Below are positions 1 through 8,050 of a DNA stretch of 64,000 nucleotides, one piece after another. The stretch is taken from positions 1-64,000 of the forward strand of contig JANXLV010000329.1 in assembly GCA_025355005.1 (NCBI GenBank), given 5' to 3'. The stretch is from Myxococcales bacterium (GTDB lineage: Bacteria; Myxococcota_A; Polyangia; Polyangiales; Polyangiaceae). The notes beneath the pieces were generated by a model that was not told the origin of the DNA, did not search any database, and saw only the letters and a program-made list of their open reading frames with translations. Numbering within the stretch: the first letter of the stretch is position 1; each line of letters opens with the position of its first letter. The translations under genes were made by a program, and so were the position numbers.

Positions 1-414
1 AAGCCGGCGGCCGCGGGTGAGGCGTCGTACGTGGGCATCGACTCGTGCGACGGTTGCCACGAGGAGCCGGTGGACGTCTGGAAGAAGACGTCGCACTCGC
101 ACGCATACAAGACGCTCGCGGACGACTTCAAGGAGTACAACCTGGACTGCGTGGGCTGCCACGTCACCGGGTACGACAAGGCCGGCGGCAGCACCGTGAC
201 TGCGGTCGCAGCGCTCAAGGATGTCCAGTGCGAGGTCTGCCACGGACCCGGCTCGATCCACGCGAAGACCAACGGCAAGACCGCGATGCCCGTGGCAAAA
301 CCGGAGTCGGCGCTCTGCGAGACGTGCCACCATCCGCCCCATGTCCACGAGTTCGACGCCAAGGCCAAGATGGCGCTCGTCCTGGGCCCTGGCCACGGCC
401 GCCCCAAGAAGTAG
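1..414 (+). CDS. Multihaem cytochrome c, C-terminal part (5' end outside window)
   Basis: The reading frame is open from base 1 and ends at a TAG at 412-414, so only the C-terminal 137 residues are present. They contain four CXXCH haem c attachment motifs (CDGCH, CVGCH, CEVCH, CETCH) in a His- and Lys-rich setting, as in the cytochrome c554 and related multihaem families. Such proteins are exported, haem-loaded in the periplasm and carry electrons. The next two genes encode a Tat-exported DUF362 protein and a membrane polyferredoxin, so the three probably form one electron-transfer module. The GTG at 31 is unlikely to be the start, because the frame continues upstream and the first motif would lie almost at the N-terminus. 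The exact family cannot be set from this fragment. Confidence 0.85.
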   Translation, partial: KPAAAGEASYVGIDSCDGCHEEPVDVWKKTSHSHAYKTLADDFKEYNLDCVGCHVTGYDKAGGSTVTAVAALKDVQCEVCHGPGSIHAKTNGKTAMPVAKPESALCETCHHPPHVHEFDAKAKMALVLGPGHGRPKK

Positions 415-446
415 CGCCGGTGGTTCGGTAGGAGTAAAGGTTAGAC

Positions 447-1460
447 GTGGAGCCGAAAAAACCGCAGGATCGTCCCGATCGCCGTGAGGCGCTCAAGCGG
501 ATAGGCGCGGCGGCCGGCGTGCTCGCGGCTTCGGCGGTCGTGGGCAAGCTTGCGTGGGACAAGGGCGGCTTCGGCGTTGGTGAGGCGAGCGGCAGTCGCA
601 TGATGCGGAGCTACCGTGTCGCGGAGCCGGGCCAACCTGCCGACGCTGAGCTTGCCATCGCGCGCGCCGCCGGCTTCAAGGAGGGCGAAGAGGTCACCGC
701 AGAGGGCCTCGTCGCGCACGCGCTCGCCGCCATGGGTGGCATGAAGAAGTTCGTGAAGCGCGGCGACATCGTCGTCATCAAGCCGAACATCGGCTGGGAC
801 CGCGCGCCCATCCACGCCGCCAACACGAACCCCGACGTCGTCGCTGCGGTCATCAAGGAAGCGTTCAACGCGGGCGCGAAGAAGGTCGTCGTCGCGGACG
901 GCTCCTGCAACGATCCGAATCGCTGCTACCAGCGCTCCGGGATCTGGAACAAGTCGTATGCGCTCGGCGCAGAGGTCGTGCTGCCCGCGGAGCATCGCTT
1001 CCGCACGATGCGCATGAAGGGCGAGGTCCTCGACGAGTGGCCGGTCTTCACCACGCTCGTGGAAGCGGACAAGGTCATCAACGTCCCCGTCGCGAAGCAC
1101 CACAACCTGGCGAAGTACACCGCGGCCATGAAGAACTGGTACGGCGTGCTTGGCGGCCGCAGGAACCGGCTTCATCAGAACATCGACACGAGCATCGCCG
1201 ACCTCGCGACGTTCATGAGCCCCACGCTCGTCATCGTCGATGCGATGCGCGTGCTCATGCGCAACGGACCGCAGGGCGGCAACATCGACGACACGCGCGT
1301 CATGAACACGATCATCGCATCCGTCGATCAGATCGCGGCGGACGCGCTCGGCTGCACGCTCATCGGCCAGCACCGCGACAACCTGCCCTACCTGAAGATG
1401 GGGCACGACCGCGGCATCGGCACCATGTTCTACGAGAACCTCCGCGTGAAGGAGGTCTGA
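447..1460 (+). CDS. DUF362 domain protein with Tat signal
   Basis: This is a 337-residue protein starting at GTG 447, with a GGAG box at 431-434 upstream. The N-terminus holds a twin-arginine motif (DRREALKRIG) followed by an Ala-rich hydrophobic stretch, so export of a folded protein through Tat is expected. The rest matches DUF362: a conserved VVIKPNIGW element near residue 107, then NVPVAKHHNLAKYTAAMKN and a Gly/Asp-rich C-terminal region. DUF362 proteins often sit beside iron-sulphur proteins, but their biochemical role is not established. The stop lies 3 nt before the start of the polyferredoxin gene, so the two are very likely co-transcribed and may work together in periplasmic electron transfer. 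Confidence 0.85.
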   Translation: MEPKKPQDRPDRREALKRIGAAAGVLAASAVVGKLAWDKGGFGVGEASGSRMMRSYRVAEPGQPADAELAIARAAGFKEGEEVTAEGLVAHALAAMGGMKKFVKRGDIVVIKPNIGWDRAPIHAANTNPDVVAAVIKEAFNAGAKKVVVADGSCNDPNRCYQRSGIWNKSYALGAEVVLPAEHRFRTMRMKGEVLDEWPVFTTLVEADKVINVPVAKHHNLAKYTAAMKNWYGVLGGRRNRLHQNIDTSIADLATFMSPTLVIVDAMRVLMRNGPQGGNIDDTRVMNTIIASVDQIAADALGCTLIGQHRDNLPYLKMGHDRGIGTMFYENLRVKEV

Positions 1461-1463
1461 GCC

Positions 1464-3578
1464 GTGGCCTGCGGAACGAGCTGCGGATGCGGAAAGGCCG
1501 TGAGCCTTGCGCCCAAGCCGACGCTCGCAGATACGGAGCTCACGCGCGCAGGCATGCATGCTGGCACCGAGCTCGATCTGGAGCGCATCTCCGCGCGCTC
1601 GATCGCCGACCTCGGCGCGCATCCGTCCCCGATCCCTTGGAAGGGCACCATCGGCATCGTCCCGTCGCTGAACGCGATGCTGGCGACAGAGGCACAAGCG
1701 GTCACGGCCAGCGCCGCTGCTGCAAGCACTGCGTCTTCAAGCACGGCATCTTCAAGCGCCGCATCTGGCGGAACGGCGGACGGCGTGTACCGCAAGTCTG
1801 GCGGTGGCGGTGGTGATGGCGGCGGCGCAGGTACGTCGAAGAAGAAGGCCAAGATCGATCCGAAGCTGCCGGGCTCTGGCATCCCCGCGCGGCCGATCAT
1901 CCGTGGGCTCGTGTGGGCGCGTCGCGCGTCGCAGGTCGGGTTCTTCGCGCTGTTCATGTACTTCCTCTTCCAGACCGGCTTCCGCGGCAGCTTCACCGCG
2001 AGCTCGGACACGGTGGTGCGCTTGCCGCTCCCGGTGGAGGGCTTCCTGCTCGCGGACCCGTTCGTCTCGGCGATGACGGTGCTCTCCACGCACACGGTGT
2101 ATCGCGGCCTCCTGTGGAGCGTGGGCATGCTCGCGTTGACGCTCGTCTTCGGTCGCGTGTTCTGCGGCTGGATCTGCCCCTTCGGAACGCTCCACCATTT
2201 CTTCGGGTGGATCCTCCCGTCCACGAAGGGCCGCGGCGCGCACCGCGTGGAGGCGAACAAGACGCACGGCTACCAGCGCGTGAAGTACTACATGATGTAC
2301 GCGTTCCTGCTGGCCGCGCTCTTCGGCAGCGCGGTCGGCGGCATGTTCGACCCGATCTGCGTCGCGGTGCGCTCGATCGGACTCGGCGTCATCCCCGCCG
2401 GGCAGTACGTGACGGGCCGCGGTCTGAACGGGCTGCAGACCGTGCACAGCCAGGCGCTGCAGACCGGCGCCGATCACACGCAGGACTTCCTCGCGCAGAC
2501 GGTGTGGCAGAGTAAGCAGTTCTACTTCCACCAGACGTGGCTGATCCTCTCGCTCCTCGTGGCGGTGCTCTTCATGAACCGCTTCATTCCCCGGTTCTGG
2601 TGCCGCGTGCTCTGTCCTCTCGGCGCGTTCCTCGGCGTGTTCGCCCGCTTCGCGCTGTTCGGCATGGAGAAAGATCATGCAAAGTGCACGGATTGCAATC
2701 TGTGCCTCGTCAACTGCCAGGGCGCGGACTCGCCGCAGGGCGGCGTGAAGCACCGCCAGGACGAGTGCCACATGTGCATGAACTGCGAGGCGGCCTGCCC
2801 CGAGGACGTCATCAAGTTCCGCTTCCTTCCCTCGCGCGTGAGCACCATCACGAAGCCGGATCTCCAGCGCCGCACGCTGCTCGCATCGGCGGCGGCGGGC
2901 GCGGCGTACATCCCGGCGGCGCGCATCGCGGACTCGCTGGACGTGAACTACCACTCCAAGGTGATCCGCCCGCCGGGCGCGGTGGAAGAGCGCGCGTTTC
3001 TCGAGCGCTGCATCCGCTGCGCCGAGTGCATGAAGGTGTGCCCGAACAACGCGCTCCATCCCGCGTTCCTGGAGGCGGGCGTGGAGGGCATCTGGACGCC
3101 CATCCTCATCGCGCGCGTCGGCTACTGCGAGCACTCATGCGTGCTCTGCGGCCAGGTGTGCCCCACCGGCGCCATCCAGAAGATCACCGAGAAGGAGAAG
3201 CTCGGCATCGGCGTCGCGCCCGTGAAGATCGGCACCGCGTTCTACGATCACGGTCGCTGCCTGCCGTGGAGCATGCAGACTCCCTGCATCGTGTGCGAGG
3301 AGTTCTGTCCCACCTCACCCAAGGCCATCTGGGTCGAAGAGGTGGAGGCGCCCGTTCGCGACTCGAAGCCCGGCCCGAACGGCGAGCAGCCCGCCATGAA
3401 GACCGTGAAGCTGCAGCGCCCGCACGTGGACCCCAGCCTCTGCATCGGCTGCGGCGCCTGCGAGAAGGTCTGCCCCGTGCAGGATCAGCCCGCCGTCTAC
3501 ATCACGAGCGTGGGTGAGTCGCGCAGCAAGACGAACGTGATCCTGCTCGAGAACACGAACTACAATCAGAAGACCTGA
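1464..3578 (+). CDS. Membrane polyferredoxin (NapH-like plus NapG/MauM-like fusion)
   Basis: This 704-residue protein starts at GTG 1464, 3 nt after the DUF362 gene. Residues 1-130 include a short Cys cluster (CGTSCGCGK) and a low-complexity Ala/Ser/Gly linker. Residues about 150-400 hold several membrane helices and two NapH-type CXXXCP motifs (FCGWICPFG, WCRVLCPLG). Then come ferredoxin motifs starting CTDCNLC and CHMCMNC, an internal twin-arginine-like segment near residue 467 (LQRRTLLASAAAGAA), and more 4Fe-4S motifs (CIRCAEC, CEHSCVLCGQVC, CIGCGAC). The second half looks like NapG/MauM with its own export signal, fused to a NapH-like membrane half. It probably moves electrons from quinol to the neighbouring cytochrome. 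The electron acceptor is unknown. Confidence 0.85.
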   Translation: MACGTSCGCGKAVSLAPKPTLADTELTRAGMHAGTELDLERISARSIADLGAHPSPIPWKGTIGIVPSLNAMLATEAQAVTASAAAASTASSSTASSSAASGGTADGVYRKSGGGGGDGGGAGTSKKKAKIDPKLPGSGIPARPIIRGLVWARRASQVGFFALFMYFLFQTGFRGSFTASSDTVVRLPLPVEGFLLADPFVSAMTVLSTHTVYRGLLWSVGMLALTLVFGRVFCGWICPFGTLHHFFGWILPSTKGRGAHRVEANKTHGYQRVKYYMMYAFLLAALFGSAVGGMFDPICVAVRSIGLGVIPAGQYVTGRGLNGLQTVHSQALQTGADHTQDFLAQTVWQSKQFYFHQTWLILSLLVAVLFMNRFIPRFWCRVLCPLGAFLGVFARFALFGMEKDHAKCTDCNLCLVNCQGADSPQGGVKHRQDECHMCMNCEAACPEDVIKFRFLPSRVSTITKPDLQRRTLLASAAAGAAYIPAARIADSLDVNYHSKVIRPPGAVEERAFLERCIRCAECMKVCPNNALHPAFLEAGVEGIWTPILIARVGYCEHSCVLCGQVCPTGAIQKITEKEKLGIGVAPVKIGTAFYDHGRCLPWSMQTPCIVCEEFCPTSPKAIWVEEVEAPVRDSKPGPNGEQPAMKTVKLQRPHVDPSLCIGCGACEKVCPVQDQPAVYITSVGESRSKTNVILLENTNYNQKT

Positions 3579-3599
3579 ACTTTTGATACGACTCGCGGC

Positions 3600-4613
3600 A
3601 TGTCCGACGCCATCGCAATCATCAGCCGCCCCATCTTCGAGAAGCTGGCCGGCAAGGCGCCTGCATGCGGCGTGGAGCTCCTCGATCTGCGCCGCTACGA
3701 CTCGACTGCGAAGGGGCTCGACACGCTCGCGGAGCCCGAGTCGAAGCTGTTTCTCGTCACCGTTCGCCCCGACGGCGCGCTCTGGCTCGTGCAGCTTCTG
3801 GTGGCGTGCAAGAAGGACGCGAAGGGATGGAGCGGAATCAGGGACGGCGCGGTCATCGACCTCGGCCCCGTCCGGCATCTGCTCCGCATCGCGAAGGACG
3901 TGCCGGCCGCGAAGCTCGCGATGAGCCTCCAGACGCCACGAGCGCTCGGGAAGCACGACTCGACGCTGCTGTACTTCATCGCGACGGAGGGGCTCAACAA
4001 GGCTCGCAGCGGGAAGCCGTACGTCGCGAAGCTACCGAAGTGGCTGCTTGAGGACGCCGCGAAGGCGGCGGACGTCGCGGACGCGAAGGCCATGGACAAG
4101 CCGAAGGGGAAGGCGACGGAGAAGCCAAAGGCAAAGGCGCCGGAGAAGCCGAAGGGAAAGGCGACGGCCGCGGAAAAGGCGAAGGCGACGGCTGTGCTCG
4201 GATCGCTGATCAATGCTGCGATCTCGGTGATCGAGGAGGCGTCTCCCGATCGCGACGAGGCCGTGAGCCTCCTTCGTGAGCCGAAGCGGCAGTACGGGCT
4301 CCGTGGGGAGCTCACCGAATCGGTGCAGACGGTGCTGGGCGGGATGGACACGAAGGAGCTCGTGAAGACACTCGGCGCGGAGCTCGCGCCCTTCGTGGAC
4401 GGGCCGTCGCTCGCCGTGGCCCTTCGCTACGTGAAGAACGGTGACGTGGGGGACATCGTGCAGGAGTTCGCCGTCCGCGCCGTGGACGATCTCGCCCGCG
4501 CGCTCCTTGCGCTGGCGCTCGGGCGGCCAGAGGCGATGCCGCCGACATGTGTAGGATACAAGGATGTGCTCGCGCGCTCCGTCGGCAAGGCGAAGGCGCT
4601 CCTTCCGGACTGA
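3600..4613 (+). CDS. Hypothetical protein with Lys/Ala/Pro linker
   Basis: This is a 337-residue cytoplasmic protein with ATG start at 3600, 21 nt after the polyferredoxin stop. I do not recognise a family. Residues 1-155 form a globular alpha/beta-like region. Residues about 160-200 are a linker made of repeated KPKGKAT/KPKAKAP units. The last 140 residues look helical (SLINAAISVIEEAS, then ELVKTLGAELAPFVDG). There is no signal peptide or membrane segment. The basic linker could be flexible or could contact nucleic acid. That is inference only. It does not obviously belong to the upstream redox module. Confidence 0.65.
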   Translation: MSDAIAIISRPIFEKLAGKAPACGVELLDLRRYDSTAKGLDTLAEPESKLFLVTVRPDGALWLVQLLVACKKDAKGWSGIRDGAVIDLGPVRHLLRIAKDVPAAKLAMSLQTPRALGKHDSTLLYFIATEGLNKARSGKPYVAKLPKWLLEDAAKAADVADAKAMDKPKGKATEKPKAKAPEKPKGKATAAEKAKATAVLGSLINAAISVIEEASPDRDEAVSLLREPKRQYGLRGELTESVQTVLGGMDTKELVKTLGAELAPFVDGPSLAVALRYVKNGDVGDIVQEFAVRAVDDLARALLALALGRPEAMPPTCVGYKDVLARSVGKAKALLPD

Positions 4614-4650
4614 CCGCCGGTGAACACGATCGGGTCGGCAGGCGCAGGCG

Positions 4651-5283
4651 TCAGTCGACGCGGCGTCGCGAGATCGAGAAGTACGCCGCCAGGAAGAGGG
4701 CCGCGAACGCGACGGTGAACGTCCACGCGCGCATGTGGGACGCCGGATGCACGAGCGGCGCGAGGGCGGAGCGCGCCACACGGAACGGATGCACGGCCGC
4801 GTCCCACGTGTTCAGCCGCACGAAACGACCGAGGTAGATCCCGAACGCCGTGAGCAGCGAGACGATGCCCACGTACCCGATGCTCGCCCGGCTCCCGAGC
4901 CTGTCCTTGACGACGTCCGCTGTGAGCCGCACGGCCGCGATGCCGAGCGTGAGCCCCGACCACGCGAACGACGCGAGCATGAGCGCGTCAAACCAGTGCG
5001 GCGCGTCCGTCTGCCAGCGCAGATGCATGAGGTCCGTCACGATGTACGGAGCGTTCGGCAGGAACCCGATGAACGGGAGCGCGAGCGCGAAGAGCGAGAG
5101 CGTCCTGCCGCCCCGGTGTGCATGGGCCGCGATGAGCCGCGCGAGCACGTAGGGGATCCACGCGAGCGTCAGGTTCCACAGGAGGAAGCCGTAGCCGGGG
5201 CGCCCGGTCACCGACGCCCGCGCGAGCACGAACGCGACCGATAGCGCGCTGGAAGAGAGCAGAGCGTACGGAAGAGGCGGCAT
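4651..5283 (-). CDS. DUF1361 family integral membrane protein
   Basis: I place the start at ATG 5283, giving 210 residues. An upstream in-frame TTG at 5343 would add 20 residues of unlikely composition. Six or so hydrophobic helices are visible. The motifs FLPNAPYIVTDLMHLR and FGIYLGRFVRLNTWD are the conserved signatures of DUF1361, a bacterial membrane family of unknown function. The gene is convergent with the hypothetical gene ending at 4613 and is followed upstream, on the same strand, by another small gene. No clear Shine-Dalgarno box precedes the chosen start. Confidence 0.8.
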   Translation of the reverse strand: MPPLPYALLSSSALSVAFVLARASVTGRPGYGFLLWNLTLAWIPYVLARLIAAHAHRGGRTLSLFALALPFIGFLPNAPYIVTDLMHLRWQTDAPHWFDALMLASFAWSGLTLGIAAVRLTADVVKDRLGSRASIGYVGIVSLLTAFGIYLGRFVRLNTWDAAVHPFRVARSALAPLVHPASHMRAWTFTVAFAALFLAAYFSISRRRVD

Positions 5284-5360
5284 GCAGACATCAACGCATG
5301 ACGGGGCCGTTCCATCGCCGCAAACCAGCGCGAACGGTCGCAAACGATGATCGAACGGCT

Positions 5361-5759
5361 CTACGCCGACTTCTTGGAGCCCGTCGGCCGGCGGCGAACG
5401 GGGACCGAGGGCAGGTGGCGCGCGTCCGCCACGCCGCTCTGCGGCCGGGTGAAGTAGGCGTCGCTCGCGAGCAGGGTCTGCAGCGAGTCCTGCGTCTCGC
5501 GCGGCCCCGCAGGCAGGGAATGAACGGGCTTCGGCGGAAGGGCCATGCGCGGCCGGGGCTGGGGCACCTGCTCGGGTCCCCCGATGAAGTCCTCGCTGCG
5601 GGGGTCGAGCTGCAGGTCGGCCGTGACCAGGTCGACGATCTCGTTCAGGCGCTGCACACGGATGCGCACCTCGGAGGTCCGGGGCATGGGAACGGTGGGC
5701 GGCGGCAGGGTCTCGCGCTCGTGGGTCGCGTCGTCGTTTGCAGCGGGGAAGGGGAGCAT
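5361..5759 (-). CDS. Small hypothetical protein
   Basis: ATG 5759 is preceded at good spacing by a TGAGG box, so I prefer it over the in-frame TTG at 5786. The product has about 132 residues, is Pro- and Arg-rich, and has no signal peptide or membrane helix. The central part (RIRVQRLNEIVDLVTADLQL) could form an amphipathic helix. No family is recognised. It is divergent from hemE, with a 258-nt shared upstream region, and may simply be a lineage-specific protein. Confidence 0.5.
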   Translation of the reverse strand: MLPFPAANDDATHERETLPPPTVPMPRTSEVRIRVQRLNEIVDLVTADLQLDPRSEDFIGGPEQVPQPRPRMALPPKPVHSLPAGPRETQDSLQTLLASDAYFTRPQSGVADARHLPSVPVRRRPTGSKKSA

Positions 5760-6017
5760 CGATTGCCTCAGCCGCTCATCAAGCAAGGGCGATGCCCGGA
5801 TGACCTGTCGGTCGCCCCCTCGTGAATCGCCGTGGATCGGCGCGAGATCCAGGCGGGAATCGCAGCACCGTCAGCACCTCAACGGTCTTGGCGTCGTGCC
5901 GCCGACGAAAGACTGACGTGAACATGCCTCCACACGGAAAGAAAATGCCGGCACAGCGTGGCACTGCGCTCGAAAACCCGCCCCCTCGCGGGTGAGCCGG
6001 ACTAACGTAATCGCCCG

Positions 6018-7061
6018 ATGAAGAACGACACTTTTCTTCGTGCGTGCCGCCGCGAGAAGACCTCCTACACGCCGCTCTGGATGATGCGCCAGGCGGGTCG
6101 GTACATGTCGGAGTACCGCGCCCTGCGGGCGAAGTACTCCATGCTGGAGCTGTGCAAGACGCCGGAGCTCGCAGTGCAGGTGACGCTGCAGCCGCTGCGG
6201 CTCGGGTTCGACGCGGCGATCCTGTTCGCGGACATCCTGCTCCCGCTCGAGCCGATGGGCTCCAGCTTCGAGTTCGCGAAGGGCGAAGGCCCCGTGATCC
6301 ACGAGCCGATCACCTCACTCGCACAGATCGAGAAGCTCCGCGTGATCGAGCCGGAGGACGGCCTTGGCTACATCATGACGTCGATCGGCATGCTGAAGAA
6401 GGAGCTCCAGATCCCGCTCATCGGCTTCGCGGGCGCTCCGTTCACGCTCGCGAGCTACCTCATCGAGGGCGGCAAGAGCGCCCACTTCGTCAAGACGAAG
6501 AAGATGATGTACGAGGCGCCGGACGCGTGGAACCTGCTCATGAGCAAGCTCTCCGAGGTCGTGCGTCGCTACATGCGCAAGCAGGTGGAGGCAGGCGCAG
6601 ACGCGATGCAGCTCTTCGATTCGTGGGTCGGCCAGCTCTCTGCGCAAGACTACGTGGACTACGTGAAGCCGCACGTGGCGCACATCCTCCAGGACCTGCA
6701 GAAGAACACGAACGTGCCCGTGATCCACTTCGGCACCGGAACGCACGCGCTCCTGGAGCATCAGAGAGAAGCGGGCGGGACCGTCCTCGGCCTCGACTGG
6801 CGAACGCCGCTCGCGGAAGGCTGGAAGCGCGTGGGACACGATCGTGCAGTGCAAGGCAACATGGACCCAACGGTGCTCTTTGCGCCGGTCGAGATCGCGA
6901 AGAAGCATGCGGCGCGCGTGCTCGACGCGGCGGAGGGCCGCGCGGGCCACATCTTCAATCTTGGTCACGGCATCCTGCCCGAGACCCCCGTCGACACCGT
7001 GAAGGCGATCGTGGACTTCGTGCACGAGGAGAGCACGCGGCAACAAGAGCAACGGTCATGA
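6018..7061 (+). CDS. hemE: Uroporphyrinogen decarboxylase
   Basis: HemE removes four carboxyl groups from uroporphyrinogen III to give coproporphyrinogen III in the cytoplasm. The 347-residue product has the usual family length and the N-terminal signature PLWMMRQAGRYMSEYR with the active-site arginines. It also has LFADILLPLEPMG, which carries the catalytic Asp, and the C-terminal FNLGHGILPETP motif. The start is ATG 6018. The stop overlaps the hemH start as ATGA (7058-7061). The three-gene hemE-hemH-hemG cluster covers the decarboxylase and the last two steps of protohaem synthesis. Only coproporphyrinogen oxidase is missing locally. The upstream cytochrome and ferredoxin genes are a plausible local demand for haem. 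Confidence 0.97.
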   Translation: MKNDTFLRACRREKTSYTPLWMMRQAGRYMSEYRALRAKYSMLELCKTPELAVQVTLQPLRLGFDAAILFADILLPLEPMGSSFEFAKGEGPVIHEPITSLAQIEKLRVIEPEDGLGYIMTSIGMLKKELQIPLIGFAGAPFTLASYLIEGGKSAHFVKTKKMMYEAPDAWNLLMSKLSEVVRRYMRKQVEAGADAMQLFDSWVGQLSAQDYVDYVKPHVAHILQDLQKNTNVPVIHFGTGTHALLEHQREAGGTVLGLDWRTPLAEGWKRVGHDRAVQGNMDPTVLFAPVEIAKKHAARVLDAAEGRAGHIFNLGHGILPETPVDTVKAIVDFVHEESTRQQEQRS

Positions 7062-8050
7062 GCGTTAAGGACCGCACCGCGGTCGTGCTGATCGCGCATG
7101 GAACTGTGGAGGACCTCGCGGACCTTCCTGCGTTCCTCGCGAACATCCGCCGCGGCCACCCACCGCCGCCAGAGCTCATCGCAGAGGTGCGGCGTCGCTA
7201 CGAGGCGATCGGCGGTCGCTCACCGCTGACTGACATCTCGCGCTCGCTCGCACACAAGGTGGAGGCAGTGTTGGGCCTTCCTGTGCGGCTCGCCATGCGC
7301 CTGTTCGCGCCATTCCCGAAGGAGGTGCTCACCGCGCTCGCGAAGGAGGGCCGCGATCATATCGCCGTTGTTCCGCTCGCGCAGCACTCCGCGAAGATCT
7401 ACGTGGCTTCGGTGGCCGACGCGGCGGCGGAGCTCGCAAAGGAGGACACGAGCGGCCGCACGACGTTCACCGTCCGTGGCGCAGAGAACTGGGGCCGCAC
7501 GCCGAGCCTCAACGCGGCGTTCGAGGGCGCCGCCCGTGAGGCGCTGCTCGCTGCCGGTGCGACGTCCGCCGAAGAGGTCGCGAACACCACGCTGCTGTTC
7601 ACGGCACACAGCCTTCCAAAATTCATCATCGACGCGGGCGACCCGTACGACGTCGAGGTGCGCGAGGCGGCCCGCGAAGTAGGCGCGCGCCTCACCGCCA
7701 GTCCGGCGTTCGCTGGTCTGGACGTCCGCGTCTGCTACCAGAGCCAGGGCATGTCGCAGCCTTCTCGCGACGGAAAGCCGCAGCGCCCACAGGAATGGCT
7801 CGGGCCGGATCTGAAGGAAGCGCTCGCGGATATCGCTCGATCGGGCAAGAAGAGGGTCGTCGTTGCGCCCATCGGGTTTCTGGCTGATCATGTCGAGATC
7901 CTGTACGACCTCGACATCGAAGCCATGGGTTGGGCGAAGGAGCTCTCGCTGTCTTTCTCGCGCACGCGGTCGCTCGACGACAGCGAGCCGATGGTGCGCG
8001 CGATCACCGACGTGGCCCGCGTCGTTCTTGCGGAGCTTGGCGCGGCATGA
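7058..8050 (+). CDS. hemH: Ferrochelatase
   Basis: HemH inserts ferrous iron into protoporphyrin IX. The start at ATG 7058 overlaps the hemE stop as ATGA, giving a 330-residue protein. A much longer frame upstream is only the shadow of hemE. The family motifs are present: RYEAIGGRSPLTDIS near residue 48, FTAHSLPKF with the conserved metal-site His at residue 184, and PIGFLADHVEILYD with the conserved Glu at residue 280. The protein has no membrane anchor. Its stop overlaps the hemG start, again as ATGA, so translation of the three genes is probably coupled. Confidence 0.95.
   Translation: MSVKDRTAVVLIAHGTVEDLADLPAFLANIRRGHPPPPELIAEVRRRYEAIGGRSPLTDISRSLAHKVEAVLGLPVRLAMRLFAPFPKEVLTALAKEGRDHIAVVPLAQHSAKIYVASVADAAAELAKEDTSGRTTFTVRGAENWGRTPSLNAAFEGAAREALLAAGATSAEEVANTTLLFTAHSLPKFIIDAGDPYDVEVREAAREVGARLTASPAFAGLDVRVCYQSQGMSQPSRDGKPQRPQEWLGPDLKEALADIARSGKKRVVVAPIGFLADHVEILYDLDIEAMGWAKELSLSFSRTRSLDDSEPMVRAITDVARVVLAELGAA

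Noticed and set aside
5971-6000. Short ACCCGC/GCGGGT hairpin upstream of hemE
   Set aside because: Six base pairs of GC-rich stem are expected by chance here and no T-tract follows.
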